A stretch of 64,000 nucleotides of DNA from Streptomyces paradoxus (GTDB lineage Bacteria > Actinomycetota > Actinomycetes > Streptomycetales > Streptomycetaceae): positions 1 through 64,000 of the forward strand of contig NZ_JACHGV010000006.1 in the NCBI RefSeq assembly GCF_014202475.1, given 5' to 3'. Below the pieces are notes generated by a model. The model saw only the letters and a list, made by a program, of their open reading frames with translations. It was not told where the DNA came from and searched no databases. Position numbers and translations under genes: made by a program. Below are positions 50,695 through 60,186 of this stretch, in pieces (within the stretch, counting starts at the first letter, position 1; every line of letters starts with the position of its first letter).

Positions 50695-51069
50695 ATGAGT
50701 GAGCGAGCTCTTCGCGGCACGCGCCTCGTGGTGACCAGCTACGAGACGGACCGCGGCATCGACCTGGCCCCGCGCCAGGCCGTGGAGTACGCATGCGAGA
50801 AGGGGCACCGCTTCGAGATGCCCTTCTCGGTCGAGGCGGAGATCCCGCCGGAGTGGGAGTGCAAGGTCTGTGGGGCCCAGGCACTCCTCGTGGACGGCGA
50901 TGTCCCTGAAGAGAAGAAGGGCAAGCCCGCGCGTACGCATTGGGACATGCTGATGGAGCGGCGCACCCGCGAGGAACTCGAAGAGGTCCTCGAGGAGCGC
51001 CTGGCGGTTCTGCGTTCCGGTGCGATGAACATCGCTGTTCATCCCCGCGACAGCCGCAAGTCGGCATAG
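50695..51069 (+). CDS. rbpA: RNA polymerase-binding protein RbpA
   Basis: Actinobacterial transcription factor that binds RNA polymerase and stabilises holoenzyme with the principal sigma factor HrdB. The 124-residue protein has the RbpA core: N-terminal tail SERALRGTRLV, the zinc/beta-barrel core with CEKGHRFEMPF and WECKVCGAQALL (two cysteines near residue 59-62 plus Cys34), then the basic linker EEKKGKPARTHWDMLMERR and the sigma-interacting helix TREELEEVLEERL. Length is normal. The ATG is preceded by GGGAGG. A sigmaR promoter lies upstream, so induction by thiol oxidation is expected. Ends at a strong hairpin. Confidence 0.98.
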   Translation: MSERALRGTRLVVTSYETDRGIDLAPRQAVEYACEKGHRFEMPFSVEAEIPPEWECKVCGAQALLVDGDVPEEKKGKPARTHWDMLMERRTREELEEVLEERLAVLRSGAMNIAVHPRDSRKSA

Positions 51070-51100
51070 CCCTCCAGGGGCCTGGCCGAAGTAAAGCGCA

Positions 51101-51151
51101 GCACAAGACCGCGGGCGCCGTACGAGATGTACGGCGCCCGCGGTCTTGTGC
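51101..51151. terminator. very strong bidirectional terminator after rbpA
   Basis: A 23-bp perfect inverted repeat (51101-51123 with 51129-51151) with a 5-nt loop GAGAT, between the convergent rbpA and fxsA stops. Confidence 0.95.
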
Positions 51152-51185
51152 GTGTCCGCTGCCCGGGCGCGTGCCCGGGCTCGGC

Positions 51186-51761
51186 TCAGTTCGTCAGCGG
51201 CGGGCGGGGCGGCTGCTGGGCGTCCCGGGGCTCGTCCCTGATGACCTCGCCCTGGACGACCTTGCCGTCGGGCTGGTGCATCCGGGCCTGCTGGAAGGCA
51301 CCGCCCAGGGTGCCCGGGCGGGCCTCCCTGAGCTTGCGCTCGAAGGTGCGCTCCGCCGAGCGGCTCACGATCTTCTGGACCGGCGGCAGCAGCAGGAGCA
51401 GGCCCACCGCGTCCGACACCAGGCCGGGGATCATCAGGAGCAGGCCGCCCAGCATCATCAGGCCGTTGCCCTCGCTGCCCGGTCGGGCCGCGTCGGGCAT
51501 CACACCGCTCTGCTGCTGTTGCAGCGCCTCGGAGAGCTTGCGGAAGGCCCGCCGGCCGGCCCGCTTGATGACGACCGAGCCGAGGACGAGACCCGCCAGC
51601 AGCACGAGGAAGACCACCAGCCCGCTCGTCGCCCCCGCGACCAGCGTGAGCAGCCAGATCTCCAGCACGAACCACGCGGCGACCCCCAGCGGCAGGAACG
51701 TACGCAGCCGGGAGCGCTTGGGCCGGGCAGGGGGCAGCGGGGTCTGAGCGCCAGTCGTCAT
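51186..51761 (-). CDS. fxsA: FxsA-family membrane protein
   Basis: A 191-residue inner-membrane protein of the FxsA family, named for suppression of F-plasmid exclusion of phage T7 in E. coli. Three or four helices are visible (TFLPLGVAAWFVLEIWLL, GLVVFLVLLAGLVLGSVVI, GLMMLGGLLLMIPGLVSDAVGLLLLL); the LLLMIPGLVSDAVG loop and following basic SRSAERTFERK are the FxsA signature. ATG 51761 has GGGGA just upstream. Physiological role unknown. Confidence 0.93.
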   Translation of the reverse strand: MTTGAQTPLPPARPKRSRLRTFLPLGVAAWFVLEIWLLTLVAGATSGLVVFLVLLAGLVLGSVVIKRAGRRAFRKLSEALQQQQSGVMPDAARPGSEGNGLMMLGGLLLMIPGLVSDAVGLLLLLPPVQKIVSRSAERTFERKLREARPGTLGGAFQQARMHQPDGKVVQGEVIRDEPRDAQQPPRPPLTN

Positions 51762-51849
51762 GTCCCCAGTGTGCCTGGCCCCGGCTCAGCACGGGATAAG
51801 GCCGCCATCAGCTGTTTCTGTGAGCGGCTGCCCCGGACGGAGCGCGCGG

Positions 51850-52653
51850 TTACGGCTGGGAGGGTTTGCCGCCGCGCCCCGTGACCTTGCCGAACCGCTC
51901 CCCCACGCCCCAGGCCGTGACGCGCCACAGCGCCTCGACGAGGATGTCGCGGCTCATCTTGGAGTCGCCGAGCTCGCGCTCGACGAAGGTGATGGGCACC
52001 TCGACCACCTGGTAGCCGGCCCGGACCGCGCGGCGGGCGAGGTCGACCTGGAAGCAGTACCCCTGTGAGGCGACCTCGTCGAGGCCGAGACCCTCCAGGG
52101 TCTCGCGGCGGAAGGCGCGGTAGCCGCCGGTGACGTCGCGCAGCGGCAGGTCGAGCGCCAGCCTGGAGTAGAGGCTGCCGCCACGGGAGATCACCTCACG
52201 GGACTTCGGCCAGTTCACCACCCGGCCGCCCGGCACCCAGCGCGAGCCCAGCACCAGGTCGGCGCTCTTGAGGGCGGTGAGCAGACGGGGCAGTTCCTCG
52301 GGCTGGTGGGAGCCGTCGGCGTCCATCTCGATCAGCACGCCGTAGTCGCGCTCCAGGCCCCAGTGGAAGCCCGCGAGGTAGGCGGCGCCCAGGCCCTCCT
52401 TGCCCTTGCGGTGCAGCACGTGGACGTGCTCGTCCTCGACCGCCAGCTCGTCGGCCAGCTTGCCGGTGCCGTCCGGGCTGTTGTCGTCGGCCACGAGCAC
52501 GTGCGCCTCGGGGACGGCCTTGCGTACCCGGCCGACGATGCTCTTGATGTTCTCCGCCTCGTTGTAGGTCGGGATGATCACCAAGGCCGTACCGAGCGGG
52601 CCGAACTTCCTCACCTGGGCTTCTGCCGCGAGGGTTCCGTCGCCGTCGTTCAC
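51850..52653 (-). CDS. ppm1: polyprenol monophosphomannose synthase
   Basis: GT2 glycosyltransferase that moves mannose from GDP-mannose to polyprenyl phosphate, giving the donor for extracellular O-mannosylation. In Streptomyces it serves protein O-glycosylation. The 267-residue protein has the nucleotide-binding start VIIPTYNEAENI, the DDNSPDGTG motif, the catalytic EMDADGSHQPEE and the C-terminal ITFVERELGDSKMSR segment, all typical of DPM1/Ppm1. GTG 52653 has AAGGGG upstream. Unlike M. tuberculosis Ppm1 it has no Lnt (acyltransferase) domain. The open frame extends upstream to 53178 without family homology. Confidence 0.95.
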   Translation of the reverse strand: MNDGDGTLAAEAQVRKFGPLGTALVIIPTYNEAENIKSIVGRVRKAVPEAHVLVADDNSPDGTGKLADELAVEDEHVHVLHRKGKEGLGAAYLAGFHWGLERDYGVLIEMDADGSHQPEELPRLLTALKSADLVLGSRWVPGGRVVNWPKSREVISRGGSLYSRLALDLPLRDVTGGYRAFRRETLEGLGLDEVASQGYCFQVDLARRAVRAGYQVVEVPITFVERELGDSKMSRDILVEALWRVTAWGVGERFGKVTGRGGKPSQP

Positions 52654-53187
52654 TGCTGCCCCTTCATGTTCATACGCAGGGGTCCACCATAGTGGGCCCG
52701 GCCTGCGCTGACGTGACAGGACGTTCGAATCGTGGTGTCGAATCCGCAAGACGCGGGTAAGAGCGCGCCTCCGGGTGCGCGCGTACGGCGGATGGGGGCC
52801 CGGCGCCCTTCGGGCCGGCCTGGGATCCGCCGGCTGCGGATCGACCGAGAGCCGTTGTCTACTGAGCGCCCGGGCCCCACCCGGGTCACACCTCCCCGAC
52901 CGGCCGGAACGTTCCCTCGGCGCTGCGCCGGCCTGAGCCTGGCTCCCAGTGGCGGTGCCCCGGTGCGGCACACCGTCCCTGACCCGGCGGCGCCGCGGCG
53001 AGTGCTCGGACGTTCCCCGGTCGGGCGTCCGGTGGTGGACTCGGACGAACCTACCGGCCTCCTGCGGCCGCCTGTCAACAGCCGTCCGACCTGCGCATCT
53101 TGCGGCAAAGCGCTGGTCAGGGCCGAGGATGCGCAGGTCGCGCGCCGGGGGCGCGGCGCACGACTTCATGCGCGCCACCCCCGTAGA
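52654..53187. other. non-coding stretch between ppm1 and the amidohydrolase gene
   Basis: About 530 bp. No frame here looks like protein. The one structure is the 13-bp inverted repeat at 53087-53140 (see separate entry). The ppm1 promoter should lie within the part nearest 52654, but I cannot place it. Confidence 0.5.
53087..53140 (-). terminator. large inverted repeat after the amidohydrolase gene
   Basis: CGACCTGCGCATC (53087-53099) pairs perfectly with 53128-53140 across a 28-nt loop. It lies just past the amidohydrolase stop (53188) in the direction of transcription, so it may be a terminator, but the loop is long and no T-run follows. Confidence 0.4.
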
Positions 53188-54789
53188 TCACTCGCCCGGC
53201 CCTACGAAGACCGTACGTCCGCCCACGACGGTGCGCAGACAGACGGGCAGGTCATGGCCCGGAGTGAGGTCGGGCAGTCCCGGGGTGCCGGAGCGGGGGT
53301 CCGTCGACCAGCGGGCGACGCGGTCGTCCGGCGCCTGGACGACGAGTTCGCCGGTGCGCCAGACGGCGTAGTCGGCGGGGGCGCCGGGGACCAGCACGCC
53401 CGCGTCGTCCCGTCCGACGGCCCGCCAGCCGCCGCGCGTGTGCGCCGTGAACGCGGCGCGCACGGAGACGCGGTGCTCCGGCGTGCGGTGGAAGGCGGCG
53501 GCCCGGACCGTGCCCCACGGGTCGAGCGGGGTGACCGGGCTGTCGGAGCCGAACGCGAGCGGGACACCGGCACGCAGCAGGGCCGCGAAGGGGTTCAGGG
53601 CCCGGGCCCGCTCCTTCCCGAGCCGCTGCGCGTACATGCCCTCCTCGCCGCCCCACAGGGCGTCGAAGGCGGGCTGCACGGAAGCGGTGAGGCCGAGTTC
53701 GGCGAAAGCGGCGACACTCTCCGGGGTGAGCATCTCGGCGTGCTCGACACGGTGCCGGGCGGCCCGGATCCGGCCGAGCCCGAGCTCCTCGGCGGCGGCG
53801 CGCACGCCCTCCACCACGGCGTCCACGGCGGCGTCGCCGATGGCGTGGAAACCGGCCTGCAGACCCGCCTCCGTGCACGCCACGACGTGCGCGGCGACCG
53901 CGGCGGCGTCCAGGTAGGCGATGCCGGTGTGCCCGGCGTCGGCGTACGGCTGGTGCAGACAGGCCGTGTGCGAGCCGAGGGCGCCGTCGACGAACAGATC
54001 ACCCGCGGCGCCGGCCGCGCCCAGCTCCCGCGCCTTGGCGACGTCCTGCTCGGCCCAGTAGCCGACGACCCGCGGCCCGGGCTCCTCCCCCGCGAGGCGC
54101 AGCAGGCCGGTGAAGTCGTCCTCGGAGGAGATCTCCGGCCCGGCGCACTCGTGGATCGTGCCGATCCCGAGCGAGACGGCGTGCGCGAGGGCGGCGCGCT
54201 GCGCCTCCGCGCGCTGCCGCGGCGTCACGGCGGCGAACGCCGCGCCCCGCACGGCGTGATGGGCGTCCGCGGTGAGCGGACCGTCCTCACGGCCGACTTC
54301 GGGCACCAGGTCGAGCAGGGCGGAGCTCACGACCGCCGAGTGGACGTCGATCCGGCTGAGGTAGAGGGGCCGGTGCCCGGCGGCCTCGTCGAGCTCGGCC
54401 CGCGTCGGAGGCCGGCCTCCGGGCCAGCGGGCGGCGTCCCACCCGTGCCCGAGCAGGACGCGGTCGCCGGGGCGCGCGGCGGCGAATTCCCGTACGAGGG
54501 CGAGGGCGGCTTCGAGGGAGGGGGCGCCGGACAGGTCGAGACCGGTGCGCGCGAGCCCCGTGGCAGTGGTGTGCACATGCGCGTCCGTGAACGCCGGGGT
54601 GACCAGGGCCCCATCGAGGTCGACCACCTCGTCCACCCCGTCGGCGAAGGCGTCCGCTGCCCCCTCGGACCCCACCCACGCGACCTGCCCCCGCTCCACG
54701 ACCATGGCGGTGGCGAAGGGATCGGCGGGGCTGTGGACCTCGCCACGGCGGAGAAGAACGGTTTTGGGCGGGGCGGTGGACTCACTCAT
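53188..54789 (-). CDS. amidohydrolase family protein (YtcJ-like, amidohydrolase 3)
   Basis: Metal-dependent amidase or deamidase of the amidohydrolase superfamily, 533 residues. The first metal motif HxH is in TPAFTDAHVHTTATG; later conserved pieces are FHAIGDAAVDAVVEG, RHRVEHAEMLTPESVAAFAELG, and the C-terminal FGSDSPVTPLDPWGTVRAA, all characteristic of the YtcJ branch. No signal peptide, so probably cytosolic. ATG 54789 (MSESTAPP) is chosen; no good ribosome-binding site is visible. Natural substrate unknown. Confidence 0.92.
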   Translation of the reverse strand: MSESTAPPKTVLLRRGEVHSPADPFATAMVVERGQVAWVGSEGAADAFADGVDEVVDLDGALVTPAFTDAHVHTTATGLARTGLDLSGAPSLEAALALVREFAAARPGDRVLLGHGWDAARWPGGRPPTRAELDEAAGHRPLYLSRIDVHSAVVSSALLDLVPEVGREDGPLTADAHHAVRGAAFAAVTPRQRAEAQRAALAHAVSLGIGTIHECAGPEISSEDDFTGLLRLAGEEPGPRVVGYWAEQDVAKARELGAAGAAGDLFVDGALGSHTACLHQPYADAGHTGIAYLDAAAVAAHVVACTEAGLQAGFHAIGDAAVDAVVEGVRAAAEELGLGRIRAARHRVEHAEMLTPESVAAFAELGLTASVQPAFDALWGGEEGMYAQRLGKERARALNPFAALLRAGVPLAFGSDSPVTPLDPWGTVRAAAFHRTPEHRVSVRAAFTAHTRGGWRAVGRDDAGVLVPGAPADYAVWRTGELVVQAPDDRVARWSTDPRSGTPGLPDLTPGHDLPVCLRTVVGGRTVFVGPGE

Positions 54790-54885
54790 GGAGCACAGTC
54801 TCACAGGGGCGGGGGCGGCGCCTGAATCAGGGGCGCGGGGAACTGCGCGAACAACCCCGCGCGCCCCGCACCCGGCAACCGGCGT

Positions 54886-55326
54886 TCAGATCCTCGGCGG
54901 TCGCGCCTCGTACGGCGTGGACAGCACCACTGTCGTCCGCGTGGACACCCCGGCCAGGGACCGCACCCGCGCCAGCAGCTCCTCCAGTTCGTGCGGCGTC
55001 GCCACCCGCACCTTCAGGATGTAGTTCTCGTCGCCCGCGACGCTGTGACACGCCTCGATCTCGGGGACGCCGGCCAGCCGGTCCGCGATGTCGTCCGGCG
55101 CGCTGGGATCGAAGGGTTTCACCGAGATGAACGCCGTCATCGGCAGCCCCACGGCCTCCGGGTCGACGACCGCGGCATACCCCCGGATGACGCCCCGCTG
55201 CTCCAGCCGCCGCACCCGCTGATGCACGGCCGACGTGGACAGCCCCGTGGCCTTGCCCAGGTCGGTGTAGCTCATCCGCCCGTCCTTGACGAGCAGCTGC
55301 ACGATCTGTCGGTCCAGCTCCTCCAT
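54886..55326 (-). CDS. Lrp/AsnC-family transcriptional regulator
   Basis: A 146-residue feast-famine regulator. The N-terminal helix-turn-helix is ELDRQIVQLLVKDGRMSYTDLGKATGLSTSAVHQRVRRLEQRGVIRGYAAVVD; the C-terminal RAM domain (AFISVKPFDPSAPDDIADRLAGVPEIEACHSVAGDENYILKVRVATPHELEELL) is intact for amino-acid binding. ATG 55326 is the standard family start, though no Shine-Dalgarno is obvious. Convergence of stops is not seen; it lies between the amidohydrolase gene upstream on the same strand... the amidohydrolase gene ends before it begins, so the two are separately placed (gene order on the strand: Lrp gene first, then amidohydrolase), with a 96-bp gap that could allow co-transcription. Confidence 0.93.
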   Translation of the reverse strand: MEELDRQIVQLLVKDGRMSYTDLGKATGLSTSAVHQRVRRLEQRGVIRGYAAVVDPEAVGLPMTAFISVKPFDPSAPDDIADRLAGVPEIEACHSVAGDENYILKVRVATPHELEELLARVRSLAGVSTRTTVVLSTPYEARPPRI

Positions 55327-55595
55327 GGCGCAAGAACCTACAGGGCGGTTGATCTCCTCGGATACCTGAGCAGCCCAGGTCATGCCCGCTTCGTGATGTG
55401 GCCGGAAGCCGGCTGTCAGCCGTCCGGGGGACAAATGCGCCGCAGTGGACACCTGCACGGGGCATGTGACGAACGCCACAGGCCTCGAACAGTCTCCGTA
55501 ATGTTGTCGTGATTACCTCCCAGGGGTGACGGGAAGTGCTTGCTGTGGCCGAGGCCGCAGCGCCTGTTACGGCCCAGTCCGAGGGGGAGAACCCA

Positions 55596-56027
55596 ATGCA
55601 GAGTCTTAAGCGCCCTGGTCGCACCGCACCCAAGCGGCAGCAGCTCGTCGTCGAGCCCGAGCCGGAGGGCGTCGAACCCGACGCCTTCGACGACGAACTC
55701 GACGCCTACGACACGTTCGAGATGTTCCGGGTCGTCTGCCCGGACTGCGCGCAGCCCATCGCCCTGCTGGCGGACGAGGAGGTTCTGCCGGAGCACGCGC
55801 TGTGCGCCTCCCCGTGGAACCCCTTCGGGCTCACGGTCTGCGCCGGAACCGGCCGCAGGGCCACGGACGCCCGCGCCGCGGACGAGTCCGCGGAACCTCA
55901 GGAACAGGACACCGCACTGCTGTTGACGCTGCCTCAGGGACTCGACTGGCGGACCCAGCCCTTCTCGCACGTCGGCGGCCCGGGCTCACGCCCCATCAGG
56001 GTTCCGGTCATGCGCCGCGCGGCCTGA
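55596..56027 (+). CDS. small conserved hypothetical protein with CPDC motif
   Basis: A 143-residue soluble protein, not assigned to a family I know. An acidic first half (EPEPEGVEPDAFDDELDAYDTFEMF) precedes CPDCAQPIALL and then HALCASPWNPFGLTVCAGTG; four cysteines suggest a zinc ribbon or other metal site. ATG 55596 has GAGGGGGAG upstream; the longer frame from 55536 is less likely. It is divergent from the Lrp gene across 269 bp and is followed by a strong terminator, so it is transcribed alone. The Lrp protein might control it, but that is only position. Confidence 0.8.
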   Translation: MQSLKRPGRTAPKRQQLVVEPEPEGVEPDAFDDELDAYDTFEMFRVVCPDCAQPIALLADEEVLPEHALCASPWNPFGLTVCAGTGRRATDARAADESAEPQEQDTALLLTLPQGLDWRTQPFSHVGGPGSRPIRVPVMRRAA

Positions 56028-56065
56028 GCGCGGGCTCTCCTCACCCGTTCGCTCCACTCCCGTAG

Positions 56066-56108
56066 CTGAACCGCACCACGGCTCGCGGATCGCCGTGGTG
56101 CGGTTCAG
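56066..56108 (+). terminator. terminator after the CPDC protein gene
   Basis: A 17-bp perfect stem (CTGAACCGCACCACGGC at 56066-56082, complement at 56092-56108) with a 9-nt loop, 39 bp after the stop codon. Confidence 0.9.
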
Positions 56109-56193
56109 TGTGTCCGGAGCCGTGTGCGGCAGTGAACGAACGCCCGATTCCGTCGTCCGGTGACCTGTCCGGGCCCTGTCGCGTTGGCCTGGT

Positions 56194-56442
56194 ATGACCC
56201 CCATCTCCTCAGCGACCGGGCGTCAGCGCCTCCTGTACGTCCCGCCGCCCGCAGAATCGGTTCGGCCGGCTCCGCCCCGCTATCAGGACCCGCCGATCTA
56301 CCGCGACTTGATGCGGACCTGGGCCGAGGGCGGCCGCACCCTCCCGGGCCGGCACGACCCGGAGTGGATGCGGCTCGCGGCCCCCTGGCGGGGCCTCGAC
56401 CAGTTCAGCGTCCCTCTGGACCCACGAGATGGCGGGCGATGA
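56194..56442 (+). CDS. small hypothetical protein, 82 residues
   Basis: Candidate gene. The sequence looks protein-like: MTPISSATGRQRLLYVPPP, then IYRDLMRTWAEGGRTLPGRH and DPEWMRLAAPWRGLDQF, with balanced composition and no repeats. It has no membrane segment and no known motif. The ribosome-binding site is weak. Its 3' end overlaps the 3' end of the antisense acyl-CoA dehydrogenase gene by 38 bp, so either both are real convergent genes or this end is artefact. Confidence 0.5.
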   Translation: MTPISSATGRQRLLYVPPPAESVRPAPPRYQDPPIYRDLMRTWAEGGRTLPGRHDPEWMRLAAPWRGLDQFSVPLDPRDGGR

Positions 56443-57577
56443 CCATCCGCTGGATCTGGTTGGTGCCCTCGACGATCTGCAGCACCTTGGCCTCGCGCAT
56501 GTAGCGCTCGGCCGGGAAGTCGGCGGTGTAGCCGTAGCCGCCGAGGATCTGCACGGCGTCGGTGGTGACCCGCATCGCCGTGTCGGTGCAGTGCAACTTG
56601 GCCATGGCGGCCTGCCTCGCGAACGGCCGGCCCGCGTCCTTCAGCCGTGCCGCCGCGAGGTAGAGGGCGCGGCCCGCCTCGATCTGCGTCGCCATGTCGG
56701 CGAGCATGAACCGCAGCCCCTGGAAGTCGGCGATCGGCTTGCCGAACTGGCGCCTTTCGGCCGCGTAGGTGAGCGCCTCGTCGAGCGCGGCCTGCGCCAC
56801 GCCGATCGCGCACGCCGAGATGCCGAGCCGCCCCGAGTCGAGCGAGGACAGGGCGATCGCGAAGCCCTGCCCCTCCTCGCCGATGCGGCGGTCGTCCGGG
56901 ACGCGGACGCCGTCGAAGTGGACCTGCGCGGTGGGCGAACCCTTCATGCCCATCTTCTTCTCGGGCACCGCGGCGCTCAGCCCCTCGGCGTCGCCGGGCA
57001 CCAGGAACGCGCTGATCCCGCGGGGGCCCTCCTCGCCGGTGCGGGCCATCACCGTGTAGAAGTCCGCGATGCCGCCGTGCGTGATCCAGGCCTTGGTGCC
57101 GGTGATCACCCAGTCGTCGCCGTCCCGGACGGCCTTGGTGCGCAGGGCCGCCGCGTCCGAGCCGGAGTGCGGCTCGGAGAGGCAGTAGGCGCCGAGCAGG
57201 CCGCCGCCGAGCATCGCGGGCAGGTGCTCGACCTGCTGCTCCTTGGTGCCGTACGCGGCGAGAGCGTAGGAGGCCAGGGAGTGGACGCTGACACCGAGGC
57301 CGACGGTGAGGCGGGCCGCGGCGAGCTCCTCCAGCACTTGCAGGTAGACCTCATAGGGCTGATCGCCACCGCCGTACTCGGAGTCGTACGGCAGGCCGAG
57401 CAGTCCGGAACGGGAGAGCAGCGTGAACAGCTCGCGCGGGAAGCGGCCGGCGTCCTCCTCCTCGGCCGCCTTCGGGGTGATCTCCTGCTGCGCGATGTCG
57501 CGGACGAGCGAGATCAGGTCCCGGGCCTCCTCCGTGGGCAGTTGTCGGTCCACCGGCTGCGGGGCGCGGTCGGGCAT
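56405..57577 (-). CDS. acyl-CoA dehydrogenase
   Basis: FAD-dependent acyl-CoA dehydrogenase of 390 residues. N-terminal helices are followed by the FAD/substrate signature AYCLSEPHSGSDAAALRT and WITHGGIADFYTVMART; the C-terminal signature is ERRQFGKPIADFQGLRFMLADM, and the catalytic base is the Glu in QIVEGTNQIQR. Length is normal. ATG 57577 has GGAGGAGAG about 8 bp upstream; the frame extends to 57742 without homology. It catalyses alpha-beta desaturation in fatty acid or branched-chain amino acid breakdown; chain specificity is not clear. Confidence 0.95.
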   Translation of the reverse strand: MPDRAPQPVDRQLPTEEARDLISLVRDIAQQEITPKAAEEEDAGRFPRELFTLLSRSGLLGLPYDSEYGGGDQPYEVYLQVLEELAAARLTVGLGVSVHSLASYALAAYGTKEQQVEHLPAMLGGGLLGAYCLSEPHSGSDAAALRTKAVRDGDDWVITGTKAWITHGGIADFYTVMARTGEEGPRGISAFLVPGDAEGLSAAVPEKKMGMKGSPTAQVHFDGVRVPDDRRIGEEGQGFAIALSSLDSGRLGISACAIGVAQAALDEALTYAAERRQFGKPIADFQGLRFMLADMATQIEAGRALYLAAARLKDAGRPFARQAAMAKLHCTDTAMRVTTDAVQILGGYGYTADFPAERYMREAKVLQIVEGTNQIQRMVIARHLVGPEGR

Positions 57578-57908
57578 GGGGACGCTCTCCTCCCTGTCGG
57601 GCACTGGCGGACGGGCCCATGGGTGGGGGCGGCGCCGCCGGGTCGTTCTGGTGCCTGGCCGATGCTTGCGGTCCCGGGTCTCGGGAGCTGCTGACCAGCG
57701 GCTGTGCGCTGTGAGTATGCCCGATCGGAGGCATCCCGTCACCAGTTAACGACCGCTCACTTCAAGAATAGGCCGCAGGCGTCCGGGGCGGCGAAATTGG
57801 TCCGAACCATTGACCCGACTGGTCTAGTCCTCCTACTGTTTCGCTCCACCGATTCACCGCGTTCATGCCAATCGGCGCGCGTTCCCTCTCCCCACGAGGA
57901 GACACCGG
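57578..57908. other. divergent control region of acyl-CoA dehydrogenase and chitinase
   Basis: About 330 bp without a gene. The plus-strand half carries the chitinase promoter and DasR-type repeats (57797-57839) and the GAGGAG ribosome-binding site before 57909. The minus-strand half must hold the acyl-CoA dehydrogenase promoter, which I cannot place. Confidence 0.7.
57797..57839 (+). promoter_or_regulatory. chitinase promoter with paired DasR-type (chi direct-repeat) sites
   Basis: Two repeats, TTGGTCCGAACCA (57797-57809) and CTGGTCTAGTCCT (57819-57831), match the direct repeats known upstream of Streptomyces chi genes and the DasR dre pattern. Between and around them are -35 TTGACC (57810-57815) and -10 TACTGT (57834-57839) with an 18-bp spacer, so the second repeat sits inside the spacer where a repressor would block polymerase. 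Induction by chitin or N-acetylglucosamine derivatives is expected. Confidence 0.88.
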
Positions 57909-59174
<1,266 letters not shown>

Positions 59175-59187
59175 CGCACGGCGCGAG

Positions 59188-59223
59188 GGGGCGGAGGTCC
59201 GCGGCGGACCCTCCGCCCCTTTC
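59188..59223 (+). terminator. terminator of the chitinase gene
   Basis: GGGGCGGAGG (59189-59198) pairs with CCTCCGCCCC (59211-59220), with a further GTCCGC/GCGGAC pairing inside, followed by TTTCTC. It lies 14 bp after the chitinase stop. Confidence 0.85.
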
Positions 59224-59880
59224 TCATACGCCCCGGCGGGCCGGCTGCGGCGCCGGGTGGGCGGGGTCGAGCTCCTCGATCGCGCGCAGGGCGCCCCCGA
59301 GGGTCTTCACCAGCAGCTCGCTCATGGTGTGGCGGGGCAGTTCGGGGCGGTCGATCCATTCGAGCGTGGCGCCCTCGACGCTGCACACCCAGGCCAGCAG
59401 GCCCATCCGCGCCAGCGCGGTGACGTCGGCACGGCCGTACGCGCCCTCGGCGATGGTGGTCACGACGGCCTCGCGCACTCCGTCACGGATGGCGTGCACC
59501 TCGGTGTCGAAGCCGACTCCGCCGCTCACGATCGTGCGGTACGCGGCCTGGTTGTGCTCGGCGTAGCGCAGGTAGCTGTCGATGGTGCGCTGGACCCGGT
59601 CGACCGGGGGCAGTTCGACCCCGCTCGCGGCCAGGGTGAGCAGCTCGGTGACCGAGTCCTGGATGATGGCCAGGTAGTAGCCGCGCTTGGACTGGAAGTA
59701 GTAGTAGATCAGCCCCTTGGCGACGTGCGCCTGCCGGGCGATGTCGTCCATCGACAGGGCGTCGTAGGACGTGTCGGCGAACAACCTGCGCCCGATGGCG
59801 ATGAGTTCGGCACGGCGCGCCATCGAGCGCTCGGTGCCGCGGGCCCTCGGACGCGCGGCAGGCTGGGGGCTGATATTCAA
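59224..59880 (-). CDS. TetR-family transcriptional regulator
   Basis: A 218-residue repressor-type protein. The N-terminal helix-turn-helix is ELIAIGRRLFADTSYDALSMDDIARQAHVAKGLIYYYFQSKRGYYLA; the rest is a ligand-binding helical domain. The start is uncertain: TTG 59880 (LNISPQPAARPRA) has an AGGGT-like site, while ATG 59823 (MARRAEL) begins exactly at the conserved domain. It converges on the chitinase gene. Target and ligand are unknown; the small membrane gene upstream is on the same strand and close by. Confidence 0.88.
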   Translation of the reverse strand: MNISPQPAARPRARGTERSMARRAELIAIGRRLFADTSYDALSMDDIARQAHVAKGLIYYYFQSKRGYYLAIIQDSVTELLTLAASGVELPPVDRVQRTIDSYLRYAEHNQAAYRTIVSGGVGFDTEVHAIRDGVREAVVTTIAEGAYGRADVTALARMGLLAWVCSVEGATLEWIDRPELPRHTMSELLVKTLGGALRAIEELDPAHPAPQPARRGV

Positions 59881-59955
59881 ATTCGACCCTGGTCTCAACG
59901 GGCGGGGCGGGACCTCCGCAGTATGGCAGGCCCCACTCCCGGTCCGTGGGTCAGG

Positions 59956-60096
59956 TCACAGCAGCCCGAGCTGGGTCACGAGCATCGCCACGACCACGAC
60001 GAGAGCCCATCCCATGAGGTGCTCGACGAGCTTCGGGCCGTCTTCCTGAGGGCCGCCGGTGCGGACGCGTGGGGCGATGGCTGAGTGCGCGGTCAT
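59956..60096 (-). CDS. small single-pass membrane protein, 46 residues
   Basis: MTAHSAIAPRVRTGG, then a polar segment and one C-terminal membrane helix (LMGWALVVVVAMLVTQLGLL). The ATG at 60096 is the natural start; an upstream frame adds 20 polar residues. No strong ribosome-binding site. Such tail-anchored small proteins are common and real in Streptomyces, but this one is a prediction. It lies 76 bp upstream of the TetR gene on the same strand. Confidence 0.58.
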   Translation of the reverse strand: MTAHSAIAPRVRTGGPQEDGPKLVEHLMGWALVVVVAMLVTQLGLL

Positions 60097-60186
60097 GGCT
60101 TCTCGCTCATTCGGTGGTGCGGACGGACTCCCCCGGAGTTCCGTCCACCTTGCCACCGGAAGCGGCTTTTGCGGCCGAGAGCTTGC

